Of a stretch of DNA of 64,000 nt, positions 52,339-61,735 are shown one piece after another. Location: contig NZ_JAARML010000001.1 in assembly GCF_011759375.1 (NCBI RefSeq), forward strand, positions 124,001-188,000. Direction: 5' to 3'. The stretch's first letter is position 1. Each line of letters starts with the position of its first letter. The stretch is from Paraflavitalea devenefica (GTDB lineage Bacteria; Bacteroidota; Bacteroidia; Chitinophagales; Chitinophagaceae). The notes under the pieces are model-generated. The model had not been told where the DNA came from. It ran no database searches and was given only the letters and a program-made list of their open reading frames with translations. Made by a program: the position numbers and the translations under genes.

Positions 52339-54519
52339 TTACCAACTTATGCTGACCTGTAGTCCATCACAATCATTAATAAATTTCAGCAGGCAGGTAT
52401 GGGAGGCCTGATCCCAGGAAGACTCCACTGCCCAGGGCTTACTATCCTTTAGCACACTTACCTGTACAGGTTTAGCCGGCAATAATACGCGCATTACGTT
52501 GTTGGTTCCTGAAGGACTTTTAGTAAGGAATGACCAGGTACGTTTTCGGGTTGTTTCATTATACACCCTTGAAGCGGCCGCCAACATAACAGGACGATTC
52601 TTATCCTTGATATGCCGGAGGTTGTATAAATAAGCCTGCTGTCCCGGCTGTACTTCTTTTTTATTGATCACCGGTAAAGTGGGGTCAAAGAGATCAATGA
52701 ATGAGCCATTGAGTTGTAAAGGCTGGTTGTTTACGCTTTCATCCATTACAGCGGCTATGATGTAGGGGCCACGCTCCACATAAAAGCTATTCTTCATTTC
52801 CAGCCGGCCAGCCCGCGCTTTCTGTTCATACGCCTGCCTCACGAGTTGCAGTAATGCTTCATCCTGTCCGGGTTGCATGATCAGTTCTTTGGGGTCCTGG
52901 CGGATGATGTACACCTCCCCTTTTCCAAATGGGTACTGTGTTTTTCCTTCGCTGGGGAGGATGTTCATTTGTTCAAAGAGGTGCACGGAGGGTGCACTGT
53001 ATTGATTGCCGTTGGTATTCCACCATTCTTTTACCTGTTGAAAGGGATCATTGTCCCTTCCGTAATAAATAAGCACGCCACCTTTTTTCACCCACGCGGC
53101 CAGTTGCTGGTGCGCTTCCGGAGCCAGTGGCTTCATGTTGGCATAGCTCATGATGAGTACTTTGGTATTTTCCAGGCTTTGTTTAAACCCGAGGTTTTCT
53201 ATGTGCACCGTTTCAACAGGAATGCCTCTTTTGAGCAGCGGCAATACCATGCCATAAAAATTAGATAGTTGCGGATCTTCATAGTTGTTGTGGGTAGGGA
53301 AGCGCTGGAACATCATGGAATTGGCCAGCAATACCCCAATGCCTTTGGAACCACTGACCGTCGTGGAAGATGCCGGCATTTGATTGAGTGAATTGATCAT
53401 TACCTGTACCTGGGTGGCATAGGCCGGCGACATGGGCTGCGGCGTACTGTTGTTCTCCAGTTTGAATTTTCCGAGGTAGATGCGATTAGGCCAGGGCATT
53501 ACTTCATAGTTATTCACGCCGGGATACATGAGCTGCGCGGTGAAGGTAGCCTGGTAGTTCCGTTTGTAATCATCCCAGGTACGGGGCCAGTCTTCTATAG
53601 GATCGGTTAAGAACCAGATCTTCCTGCCGGTGGGCGCCGTCATGGACAACATAGACCCATATTCGAGGAAAGCGTTTTCAAATACCCTTTCTTTTTTAAC
53701 GCCGTTAAAGTAGTTGGGTTCACGGGCAGTGCCTGTCCACACTTGCGCAATATACCCATCCATGCCTGGTAGTACAGCCAGACTTGCTTCGGGGCTCACA
53801 ATGCGCCAGGATGAGTAGTTGAGCAGGGAATGGGTAGGCACATAGCATTTTACCCTTGTTCCTTTGCTTTCACTGTATTCCTTGGCGTAAGCAAATACAT
53901 CCTTCAAGGCATTGAAGTATAGCTGGTATTTTAGTTTTGATGAAAGATAAGTGGCTTCCGGCGAAGTGTGCTGCGGTATCCAGGGGGAACCATAGTATTG
54001 CTGCCATTCTTTTTTGAAAGACTCACTGTACCCTGCCCTTGCCCAGTATTCAGGTTCCTCGAGGTAGATGGCCGTTACTCCGGCATCAATGGCCCGCTTT
54101 ATGAGTGATTTGATGTAGGTAAGGTAAGCGGCAGATGGCACTACATAAGGAACATCTTTTCCGTGCCATATTACGTCGCCATTCTTATCCACCTGGCCAT
54201 CTTCATAATGCGTTTTACCGTCAAATTTCCCGGTAAAGTAATCCTGGTACTCGCCCCAGGCTATGCCTGTCATGAATTGAATGGTGTATCCCCGTTCCCG
54301 GTAGGATTGTACCCTTTGCTCAAAGTTCTTATCTATGCCATAAACAATGGCTATATCCGACCGGATATCGTACTCCGGACGCCAGGGCGCCGCTACCTGG
54401 AAAGAAGTTTTATCTTTCAGGCTATCACTTTTCTGTGCCTGGATAGTGCCGGCAAACAGTGCCAGGGAGGCGAGTATGATTCTGTTCAGCAGCAACTTCC
54501 CGTTATATTTGGGTATCAA
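52339..54519 (-). CDS. Large secreted protein, glycoside-hydrolase-like TIM barrel, function unknown
   Basis: 726 residues starting at TTG 54519; no ATG gives the signal peptide (LLLNRIILASLALFAGTIQA). The N-terminal half has features of a (beta/alpha)8 hydrolase: IAIVYGIDKNFEQRVQSYRE, TIQFMTGIAWGEYQDYF, AGVTAIYLEEPEYWARAG with a buried acidic pair, and KCYVPTHSLLNYSSW. The middle has a GATase/beta-galactosidase-trimerisation-like segment (NTKVLIMSYANMKPLAPEAH; KKGGVLIYYGRDND), and the end is beta-rich. This layout is close to GH42-type enzymes, but I cannot place it in a named family. A single gene on the minus strand. Confidence 0.7.
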   Translation of the reverse strand: MIPKYNGKLLLNRIILASLALFAGTIQAQKSDSLKDKTSFQVAAPWRPEYDIRSDIAIVYGIDKNFEQRVQSYRERGYTIQFMTGIAWGEYQDYFTGKFDGKTHYEDGQVDKNGDVIWHGKDVPYVVPSAAYLTYIKSLIKRAIDAGVTAIYLEEPEYWARAGYSESFKKEWQQYYGSPWIPQHTSPEATYLSSKLKYQLYFNALKDVFAYAKEYSESKGTRVKCYVPTHSLLNYSSWRIVSPEASLAVLPGMDGYIAQVWTGTAREPNYFNGVKKERVFENAFLEYGSMLSMTAPTGRKIWFLTDPIEDWPRTWDDYKRNYQATFTAQLMYPGVNNYEVMPWPNRIYLGKFKLENNSTPQPMSPAYATQVQVMINSLNQMPASSTTVSGSKGIGVLLANSMMFQRFPTHNNYEDPQLSNFYGMVLPLLKRGIPVETVHIENLGFKQSLENTKVLIMSYANMKPLAPEAHQQLAAWVKKGGVLIYYGRDNDPFQQVKEWWNTNGNQYSAPSVHLFEQMNILPSEGKTQYPFGKGEVYIIRQDPKELIMQPGQDEALLQLVRQAYEQKARAGRLEMKNSFYVERGPYIIAAVMDESVNNQPLQLNGSFIDLFDPTLPVINKKEVQPGQQAYLYNLRHIKDKNRPVMLAAASRVYNETTRKRTWSFLTKSPSGTNNVMRVLLPAKPVQVSVLKDSKPWAVESSWDQASHTCLLKFINDCDGLQVSISW

Positions 54520-54617
54520 CAGCTCAAACGTTTTAGATGGGGAAGTTACAGAAAAAAAGATATTAAAAACAGGGGTATAGCTGGTAGCATTCCCCCCTGC
54601 CTCTTCATAAATATTGC

Positions 54618-55598
54618 TTAGGCCACTACCGCTCCTTTGTTGTATTTGTTCTTGTAATCAATGGGCGACAGACCGGTTATTTTCTTGAATACGGTCCGGA
54701 AGGCTTTGGTATCAGAATACCCTACTTCATACATAACCTCATTGACATTCTTGCGAGTATTTTCCAGGTGTTTTTTGGCCGCTTCAATTTTCACCCGCTG
54801 AATGTATTCAACAGGCGTATTGTTGGTCGCTTTTTTAAAGCGCCTTTCAAAGTGCCGTCGCCCGATAGCAAATTTTACGGCCAGCTCTTCCACTGATATT
54901 TTCTCGGTCACATTTTTTTCAATGAATTCCTGCGCCATCCGGATGGGTTCATCCTCATGTTTTTTCTGCCCGTTGAACATGATAAAGGGCGACTGGCTTT
55001 TCCGGTCTATTTCTATGGCAAAGAATTTAGAGGTGAAGATCGCCATTTCACGGCCTGCATATTTTTCCACCAGGTATACAAGCAGGTTCCAGTAAGAATT
55101 GGCCCCGCCGCTGGAATAAAGCCCTTCTTCTTCCGTAATGATCCTGTCATCTACCAGGGTGATCTCGGGAAACATATTACGGAATTCGTTGGCATAGATC
55201 CAATGGGTGGAACATTTTCTACCGTTGAGCAGGCCGGTGGAGGCCAGGAGGAAGGCGCCAATGCAAAGACTGGCTACTTCTGCCCCCAGGGCATGCTGTT
55301 TTACAATCCAGGGAATAAAATCCTGGTTTTTGGCCAGCGCTGCCTGCAGATCACCACTGATGGCAGGCACAAAGATCAAATCTGTTTTTTTTACATCCTG
55401 CAACAGGACATCGGTATGTACAGTAAAAGTGCCCTGATTCAATAGTACTTGTTTGGAAAGTCCTACCAGTTCCACTTTAAATAAGGGTGCATCCCCTGCT
55501 TTTATCAGGAAATCATTGACCGCCGTAAACATGTAGCGGGGGTCGGTAATGCTTGCCAGGACTGCCTCTTCAGGCACCAGGATAGATACGTGTTTCAT
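54618..55598 (-). CDS. GlxA-family transcriptional regulator (DJ-1/PfpI plus AraC HTH)
   Basis: 326 residues. The N-terminal DJ-1/PfpI-like domain (VSILVPEEAVLASITDPRYM; ADLIFVPAISGDLQAA-like strand; GAEVASLCIGAFLLASTGLL, with the nucleophile-elbow Cys) is followed by an AraC-type pair of HTH motifs (ISVEELAVKFAIGRRHFERR; VNEVMYEVGYSDTKAFRTVF). Such proteins are regulators that have lost the amidase role. A strong consensus promoter lies 137 bases upstream, which implies a long leader. The target may be its neighbours or distant genes. Confidence 0.88.
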   Translation of the reverse strand: MKHVSILVPEEAVLASITDPRYMFTAVNDFLIKAGDAPLFKVELVGLSKQVLLNQGTFTVHTDVLLQDVKKTDLIFVPAISGDLQAALAKNQDFIPWIVKQHALGAEVASLCIGAFLLASTGLLNGRKCSTHWIYANEFRNMFPEITLVDDRIITEEEGLYSSGGANSYWNLLVYLVEKYAGREMAIFTSKFFAIEIDRKSQSPFIMFNGQKKHEDEPIRMAQEFIEKNVTEKISVEELAVKFAIGRRHFERRFKKATNNTPVEYIQRVKIEAAKKHLENTRKNVNEVMYEVGYSDTKAFRTVFKKITGLSPIDYKNKYNKGAVVA

Positions 55599-55734
55599 CC
55601 GTTCTTTTTATTATTTGGTTGGCCGGACGTTCCTTACGGTCCATCCGAATGTTTTTTTGGCCAATAGGTTGGCCCCGGTTGATTGGTGTTTCAGTCCGGA
55701 ATAAAAGGGGAGTAAATGAATCAGTCTGAGCAAC

Positions 55735-55766
55735 CAAATTTAAAACAAAATGGTTACACATTCAAA
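55735..55766 (-). promoter_or_regulatory. Consensus promoter of the GlxA-family gene
   Basis: Read on the minus strand: TTTG (55766-55763), 20 bases, then TAAATTTG (55742-55735), an exact match to TTTG-N20-TAnnTTTG. The start codon is 137 bases further, so transcription would give an untranslated leader of about 130 bases. Confidence 0.6.
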
Positions 55767-55847
55767 CCCTTTTTCAGTATGTTTTATAATGAGTTAAGTA
55801 CGGGTTATCACCCTATGAATAGCAGTTTGGGGTGTAAGAATGGCTTA

Positions 55848-55905
55848 AAAGGCAACGAGGGATAGAGGCAGCAAGGCACTGAGGCAGCGAGGCAACGAGG
55901 GGAGA
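55848..55905. repeat. AGGCA-type short repeat block, upstream copy
   Basis: Five imperfect copies of AGGCA(A/G)CGAGG/AGGCACTG units lie head to tail. The same units recur at 56567-56666 on the other side of the DHFR-like gene. Confidence 0.7.
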
Positions 55906-55972
55906 AAACCGGGTGTCGCAAAGCGCCTGTTATTAGTCGCAACTACACGCGATGAGCGCTGTGACCCCTCCG

Positions 55973-55980
55973 TAGATTTG
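55973..55980 (+). promoter_or_regulatory. Candidate -7 box of the DHFR-like gene
   Basis: TAGATTTG matches TAnnTTTG and ends 22 bases before the ATG at 56003. There is no clear TTG at the -33 position, so it would be a weak or activated promoter. Confidence 0.35.
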
Positions 55981-56002
55981 TATATGCAAATTTTTTACGC
56001 AG

Positions 56003-56647
56003 ATGAGAAAAGTAGTTGTATCTATTAATATTACGCTCGACGGCTTCATGGCAGGCCCCCATGGAGAGCTGGACTGGCATTTCCCCCTGTGGAACAGTGA
56101 AATGGCCGATTTCGCCTATGAACAGTTGTGCATGATGGACAGTATTTTACTGGGACGGGTGACTTACCAGGCCATGGCCAGTTACTGGCCCTATGAAGCC
56201 AATAACAACGCCAACGGCCGGCAGGAATGCAATTATGCCTATATGATGAATCATTACGAAAAGATCGTGTTTTCCAAAACGCTTCGGACTGTGGAATGGC
56301 GGAATGCCCGGCTGGTCAAGAAGAATATTGCCAAAGAGGTGGCTGAACTGAAGCAACAACCGGGGTTGGATATGATCATTTTTGGTAGTGGCAGCATTGT
56401 TTCACAATTAATGCAGTTGGATTTAATTGATGAATATGTATTGTGGTTACATCCGGTGGTATTGGGCAAAGGGATTCCTTTATTCCGGGAATTGCAGCAT
56501 CCTTATCCCCTGAAACTGCTTAAGACAAAAACTTTTAGTTCGGGCGTAGTGATCCTTTATTATGAGAAGGCAGCAAGGCATAAAGGCAACGAGGCAACGA
56601 GGGGAAAAGGCAGCGAGGCAATAAGAAAGAAAGGCATTGAGGCATAA
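56003..56647 (+). CDS. Dihydrofolate-reductase-like (RibD C-terminal domain) protein with repeat-derived tail
   Basis: 214 residues. The first 190 form a RibD-C/DHFR-like NADPH-dependent reductase: KVVVSINITLDGFMAGPHGE at the start, DSILLGRVTYQAMASYW, KIVFSKTLRTVEWRNARLV, MIIFGSGSIVSQLMQLDLID and ELQHPYPLKLLKTKTFSSGV. Substrate is unknown. The usual end is near VVILYYEK. After this come about 24 residues (AARHKGNEATRGKGSEAIRK...) that are simply the translation of the AGGCA repeat block. The stop lies inside that block. Confidence 0.85.
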   Translation: MRKVVVSINITLDGFMAGPHGELDWHFPLWNSEMADFAYEQLCMMDSILLGRVTYQAMASYWPYEANNNANGRQECNYAYMMNHYEKIVFSKTLRTVEWRNARLVKKNIAKEVAELKQQPGLDMIIFGSGSIVSQLMQLDLIDEYVLWLHPVVLGKGIPLFRELQHPYPLKLLKTKTFSSGVVILYYEKAARHKGNEATRGKGSEAIRKKGIEA

Positions 56648-56666
56648 AGGCAATGAGGCGGCAGGG
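56567..56666. repeat. AGGCA-type short repeat block, downstream copy, overlapping the DHFR-like gene end
   Basis: About nine imperfect copies of AAGGCA(A/G)(C/T)GAGGC units. The first 80 bases are translated as the C-terminal tail of the DHFR-like protein, the rest is intergenic. Contains the same AGGCAACGAGGGG word as the upstream block. Confidence 0.75.
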
Positions 56667-56711
56667 AGGATTGGAGGTTTGATTATTCCCGCAATGCGTT
56701 AACTTGCGTCA

Positions 56712-58529
56712 ATGCATGCGCTCAATGATGTTCACCAGCAGTTTGCCGAATATTTTGGGATACCAGCACTAAAGCCATACGCCTGGCTTTTATCCAAAAA
56801 ACTGAGTGAAGGACATATTTGCCTGCACCTGGATAAATTACCCGCCGGCAGTGATGAATTACCCCCTTATTATGACCTTATACCCGGCTATCTTTCGCCG
56901 CTCAAAACTGTACCACTGGTAGGCAAGGACGGTGATGACAGCCATCCTTTTGTATTGTATCAAAACAGGCTGTACCTGCAGCGCTATTTCCGGTATGAAA
57001 CGGGTTTCCTCGACCGTATCCGTCAATTCCTGGCGGCAGAAAAAGCACAACTCCCCCACCGGCTCGCCCTGCTTCAACAGCACCGGGCATTTATCAGTGC
57101 ACTGTTTGCCAACACCGGCAGCCATTCTACTATAGCAGATGACAATGCCGACTGGCCACTGGCCGCCGCCATTACCGGCATCCTGCACAATTTTACCATT
57201 ATCACGGGTGGTCCCGGTACCGGCAAAACGACCACCGTAGCCAAGATACTCTCGGTATTGTATACCATTAACCCAGCGCTGAAGGTAGTATTAGCTGCTC
57301 CTACGGGAAAAGCGGCCGCCCGCATGGCAGAAAGCCTGCGCCAAACAACATTACCCCTCGAAGCAACGATACTGGAAAAGTTTCAATCACTCAATCCCTC
57401 TACCATTCATCGCTTACTGAAACCGGTAGCCGGCACTCCTTATTTCAGGCACAATAAGTTACAGCCACTGGAGGCCGATGTAGTGATCGTGGATGAGTGT
57501 TCTATGATAGATGTGGCCCTGTTTGCCAAACTGCTGGACGCCATTGCACCGGCTACCCGCCTGATTATGCTGGGCGATAAAGACCAACTTGCTTCGGTAG
57601 AAGCCGGCAGTTTGTTTGGCGACCTTTGCCTGGCGCAACCTGTGCTGAACCAGTTTTCTGCAGAGCGGCTGGCCCTGATCAATACGTTTATTGATGATCC
57701 GTCATTCCATATCCCGGACAGTCATATCAGTCATAACGATACACATCCTTTGTTCCAGCACCTGGTAGAGTTGCGCCGCAGTCATCGCTTCACGGGCCAT
57801 ACAGGTATTGGCTCATTCAGCAAAGCCATTATAAAGTATGATACCGCTGCACTGCAACAATTCATGACACCCGGTGCTGATGAACAGGTAGTGATAGATC
57901 CGTTTTACTCCAATGAGTTGTTTGAACAATTTATCGCCGGCTATACGGCCTTCATTGCCGAAAAGGATATCAGCAAAGCCCTGAAGCTCATGAACAGGCT
58001 GCGGGTTTTGTGTGCTGTAAGGGAAGGAGAACAAGGCCTGTACGCGATCAATAGCCGGATAGAAAAGTACCTGGACAGCAGGAAACTGATACAATATACC
58101 CTGCCTTTTTACGAGAACCGGCCTATTATCCTGACACGGAATTATTATGAGCATGGATTGTTCAATGGCGATACTGGTATTATCCGCGCCAATGACGAGG
58201 GAGTACTGATGGCCTGGTTTGAAGACAGTACCGGCACACTCAGGTCCATTATGCCCGGCTACCTGAGTGAAGCAGAAACGGTATTTGCCATGACGATACA
58301 CAAAAGCCAGGGCTCTGAGTTTGATGAGGTGCTGGTGGTGTTGCCTTCCCTGGCCGATGCCCCCTTGCTGACCCGCGAGCTGCTGTACACTGCAGTCACC
58401 AGGGCTAAAAAAAGAGTATATGTACAGGGATCGGAAGCCACGGTGCTGGCAGCCGCACAACGGGTGGTGGAAAGAGCGAGTGGCATTGCAGCCCGCTTTC
58501 AATCCGGGCAACCCGAAACCATTTTATAA
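56712..58529 (+). CDS. recD: Exodeoxyribonuclease V subunit alpha (RecD helicase)
   Basis: 605 residues. SF1B helicase motifs are in order: Walker A IITGGPGTGKTTTVAKIL (about 162-179), motif Ia VVLAAPTGKAAARMAESL, motif II VVIVDECSMIDVALFAKLL, motif III RLIMLGDKDQLASVEAGS, motif V AMTIHKSQGSEFDEVLVV and motif VI LLYTAVTRAKKRVYV. This is the fast 5'-3' motor of RecBCD, which processes double-strand ends and degrades foreign linear DNA. It is the first gene of a recD-recC-recB run, with a 20-base gap to recC. Length is normal. Confidence 0.95.
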   Translation: MHALNDVHQQFAEYFGIPALKPYAWLLSKKLSEGHICLHLDKLPAGSDELPPYYDLIPGYLSPLKTVPLVGKDGDDSHPFVLYQNRLYLQRYFRYETGFLDRIRQFLAAEKAQLPHRLALLQQHRAFISALFANTGSHSTIADDNADWPLAAAITGILHNFTIITGGPGTGKTTTVAKILSVLYTINPALKVVLAAPTGKAAARMAESLRQTTLPLEATILEKFQSLNPSTIHRLLKPVAGTPYFRHNKLQPLEADVVIVDECSMIDVALFAKLLDAIAPATRLIMLGDKDQLASVEAGSLFGDLCLAQPVLNQFSAERLALINTFIDDPSFHIPDSHISHNDTHPLFQHLVELRRSHRFTGHTGIGSFSKAIIKYDTAALQQFMTPGADEQVVIDPFYSNELFEQFIAGYTAFIAEKDISKALKLMNRLRVLCAVREGEQGLYAINSRIEKYLDSRKLIQYTLPFYENRPIILTRNYYEHGLFNGDTGIIRANDEGVLMAWFEDSTGTLRSIMPGYLSEAETVFAMTIHKSQGSEFDEVLVVLPSLADAPLLTRELLYTAVTRAKKRVYVQGSEATVLAAAQRVVERASGIAARFQSGQPETIL

Positions 58530-58549
58530 CTATTCACTGTGAACGAAGC

Positions 58550-61500
58550 ATGGCATTGTACCTGAAGGTGTCCAATTCACTGGAAAGTCTGGCTACGGCA
58601 TTATCCGATAACCTGAAAGAGTCAGGCGACAGTGTATTTGACCCGTATTATATCGTTACCCAAACGGATGGGATGAATAACTGGCTGAAGCTGCAGATAG
58701 CCGGTCGCCTGGGTATTACGGCCAATTGCCATTTCCTGAAGCCCAACGAACTGATCCACCAGCTTTATTATTTGCTGGGCGGCGCTTATACCGAAATGCT
58801 GAGCGCCACGAACCTAAGCTGGTTGCTGTTTAAGCTGCTGGGTGAAAAAGACTTCATCAACAGGTTTCCCTATATAGCCGATTATTTCCGGAATGCCGGA
58901 CCGGAAGAAGACACCCGACGCATGGCACTGGCCGAAAAGGTGGCCGACCTTTTTGACCAATACCAGGTATACCGGCCGGAGATGATCAGGCAATGGAATG
59001 AAGGAACAACCACCAACGATCCGGATTATAGCTGGCAGCAATTTCTATGGGCAAAAGCGAGGAAGGAAGCGGAAGGGGCTCTACCCGATAAAACAGTGAT
59101 AGGCGCCTGGATACTGGATCAACTGAAGCAACGCCCTGCCCCCGGCAACCTGGCGGCCCGTATGCCCCGTGTGCAATTGTTTGGCCTGTCCATCATCACG
59201 GCTTATCACGTTCAGATCCTTTATGAACTATCGGCTATTATTGATGTTTATTTCTATTTTATCAACCCGGCCCCGCTTGTGTATTGGTTTGAAGACCGCA
59301 GCGAGAAGCAATTGGCCGGATGGCGGCAAAAAGGTTATAAGCAACTGGAAGGCAGCATTACCGGCAATACCCTGCTCACCAACTGGGGACGCGTGATCCA
59401 GGACTCCTTTGCTTTGTTCTTCCGGCACGATGAGTTCTTGAATGCGTATGAGGATACAGGAATTGTGCCGCCTGTTCCGGACAGCCTGCTGCATAAGATA
59501 CAGCATGATATTTTCAATGCCGCCACTACCCACCGCAACCAGCTTACCCGCACGGATCTCCAGGATGGCTCTATCCATATCAATGCCTGCTATACAGTAG
59601 CCCGGGAAGTGGAGGTATTGTATAATTACCTCGTTTACCTGGTCGATCAAAAGCAGGAGGCTTTATCGCCCCGTGATATGGTGGTGATGGTGAGTGATAT
59701 TGACCGGTATGCGCCGTATATCAAAGCGGTATTCAACAATGCACCTTATCAATTCCGGTACATTATTGCCGACGAAAGTTATAATGAGAGTGATAATATT
59801 TTTACGGCCCTTCATGCTATCCTGTCTTTGAATGAAGAGAATTTTAAGGCGGAAGCGGTATTGCAGTTGCTGGACTCTTCCCTAATCCGCCGGCGTTTTA
59901 GCCTGACGGATGTAGCGCGCATCCGTGAGGTGGTGGATGCCGCCAATATACGGTTTGGCCTGGCAGGACGGAAAGAAGAGGAGACCCATTTTGTAAGCTG
60001 GGAGTACGGCATTAAACGCATTATGTATGGCATTTGCATGAGTGGCGAAGGGGTATATGATGATGGCAGCGATACTTTTTATCCGCTGGATATACTGGAA
60101 GGCAGCGATGCCCTGGAGGTCATCCGCTTTTGTCACTTCGTCACGGTGTTGATGGATACTATCCGGCAAAGAAGGGCTCCCCGTGATATTGCGGGCTGGG
60201 TGGAATATGTAGAATACCTGTTGCATAACCTGGTAGTAGAACCGGCAGAGGATACAGATGAGGATTACCATGCACTGATGAAGCACCTGGCCGAATATAA
60301 CCTGCTGCATGAATACATGACAGAAGCGGTAAGCTTTGAAGTGTTTGGCCATAACTTCCTGCAGTTGCTGACGGGCACCACGCGTACCGGCCTGTTTGCC
60401 AATGGTGGTATTACTTTCTGTTCGCTGATCCCCATGCGCAGTATTCCTTTTAAAGTGGTGGCCCTGATGGGACTTGATTATGATAAGTTTCCGCGCCGGG
60501 AACAGCCTGCCAGCTTTAACCTGATGAATAAGCAACGGCAGCGCGGTGACCGGAATGTAAAAGAGAATGATAAACACCTGTTCCTGGAAACGGTCCTTTC
60601 GGCCAGGCAATACCTGTATATCAGTTACCTGGGGCAGCATGCCAAAGACAATAGCCCCCTCCCCCCCTCGGCCCTGGTAGATGAACTGATCGAATATATA
60701 GAGGCCGGGGCAGACACTCCTGATGAAGTACGCCATCAACTGATCACCCGGCACCCCCTGCAGGGTTTCAGTCATCAATATGCCACTGGTGATAGCCGGT
60801 TGTACAGTTACCTGAACGCTGTTACAGCACCGGAGAAGCCTGTATTACAGCCCGACAAGGCAGCAGATCCCCTACTATTTGAAGAGGTTATGCTGGACGA
60901 CCTGATACGTTTTTTCCGGAATCCCTTTAAACTTTATTACAATAAGGTATTGGGCATTTACTATGATGATGAGCCCGTATTGCTGAATGACACGGAGTTG
61001 TTTGACCTGGACAAGCTGCAGCAATGGGCCTTGAAAAACCGCTTGCTTACCACACCTGATGCAGAGGAGCTGCAACACAAACTGGTAATGACCGGCGGAT
61101 TGCCGCTGAAGAATATGGCCTCCGTAGCCGTGAAAGAAGTAGAAGAAGCGGTGATACCGGTACGTGACCTGTATACAGCCTGTACTGGTGGCAGGGAGCC
61201 GGAAACGATCACCCTATCTCTTCCTGTGGAAGGCAGCCTGGTAAGGGGAACCATCCAGGGAGTTTTTAATAAAACACTGGTGCAGGTATCGTGGTCTAAA
61301 AATGAAACCAAATACCTGATCGAGACCTATATCCGTTACCTGGCGGGTGTAGCAGCCGGTGAATTGACGGGCGCCTGTTTTATATCAGGCGCTAAGAAAG
61401 AAGACGCTTTCAAGGCTGCCCATATTGTAAAGGCAGATGCTATTGAACGACTGGCCGCACTGGTAAGTATTTATAAAGCGGGCTTCGCCACACTCTCTCC

Positions 61501-61726
61501 TTTTTACCCTGATTTTGATATTACGCCGGATAAAGTGAAGGAGCTGGATGTTGAACAATTCAATAAGCTTGTAGACAAGAAACTGGAAAGGTCTGACGAT
61601 CCTTATATCGTGCCTGAATACAATAAAGGATTTTATGACCGGGAGGAAGTGCTGGAGCAGTATAAGACCATTGCCGAACAGGTGCTGGTACCTTTGGCGG
61701 ATGTATTTCCCGGTTATTATGATTAA
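58550..61726 (+). CDS. recC: Exodeoxyribonuclease V subunit gamma (RecC)
   Basis: 1058 residues, usual length for RecC. The N-terminus (LYLKVSNSLESLATALSDNL; WLKLQIAGRLGITANCHFL) matches the family start. The middle has VQLFGLSIITAYHVQILYEL and EVEVLYNYLVYLVDQKQEAL, and the C-terminal region MRSIPFKVVALMGLDYDKFP-like and DDLIRFFRNPFKLYYNKVLG is the inactive nuclease-like fold. RecC holds the complex together and reads Chi in other bacteria. Its stop is 9 bases before the recB start. Confidence 0.95.
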   Translation: MALYLKVSNSLESLATALSDNLKESGDSVFDPYYIVTQTDGMNNWLKLQIAGRLGITANCHFLKPNELIHQLYYLLGGAYTEMLSATNLSWLLFKLLGEKDFINRFPYIADYFRNAGPEEDTRRMALAEKVADLFDQYQVYRPEMIRQWNEGTTTNDPDYSWQQFLWAKARKEAEGALPDKTVIGAWILDQLKQRPAPGNLAARMPRVQLFGLSIITAYHVQILYELSAIIDVYFYFINPAPLVYWFEDRSEKQLAGWRQKGYKQLEGSITGNTLLTNWGRVIQDSFALFFRHDEFLNAYEDTGIVPPVPDSLLHKIQHDIFNAATTHRNQLTRTDLQDGSIHINACYTVAREVEVLYNYLVYLVDQKQEALSPRDMVVMVSDIDRYAPYIKAVFNNAPYQFRYIIADESYNESDNIFTALHAILSLNEENFKAEAVLQLLDSSLIRRRFSLTDVARIREVVDAANIRFGLAGRKEEETHFVSWEYGIKRIMYGICMSGEGVYDDGSDTFYPLDILEGSDALEVIRFCHFVTVLMDTIRQRRAPRDIAGWVEYVEYLLHNLVVEPAEDTDEDYHALMKHLAEYNLLHEYMTEAVSFEVFGHNFLQLLTGTTRTGLFANGGITFCSLIPMRSIPFKVVALMGLDYDKFPRREQPASFNLMNKQRQRGDRNVKENDKHLFLETVLSARQYLYISYLGQHAKDNSPLPPSALVDELIEYIEAGADTPDEVRHQLITRHPLQGFSHQYATGDSRLYSYLNAVTAPEKPVLQPDKAADPLLFEEVMLDDLIRFFRNPFKLYYNKVLGIYYDDEPVLLNDTELFDLDKLQQWALKNRLLTTPDAEELQHKLVMTGGLPLKNMASVAVKEVEEAVIPVRDLYTACTGGREPETITLSLPVEGSLVRGTIQGVFNKTLVQVSWSKNETKYLIETYIRYLAGVAAGELTGACFISGAKKEDAFKAAHIVKADAIERLAALVSIYKAGFATLSPFYPDFDITPDKVKELDVEQFNKLVDKKLERSDDPYIVPEYNKGFYDREEVLEQYKTIAEQVLVPLADVFPGYYD

Positions 61727-61735
61727 TAGTATGAC

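Larger units (their letters stand above)
55599..56002. other. Intergenic region with GlxA leader, promoter and AGGCA repeat
   Basis: No gene is visible; a 63-codon minus frame (55570-55761) overlaps the GlxA promoter and start and is rejected. The left part is a 137-base leader with GGTTGGCC direct copies (55617, 55670). The middle holds a promoter, and the right part an AGGCAnCG repeat (55848-55905) and a TAGATTTG box. Confidence 0.6.
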
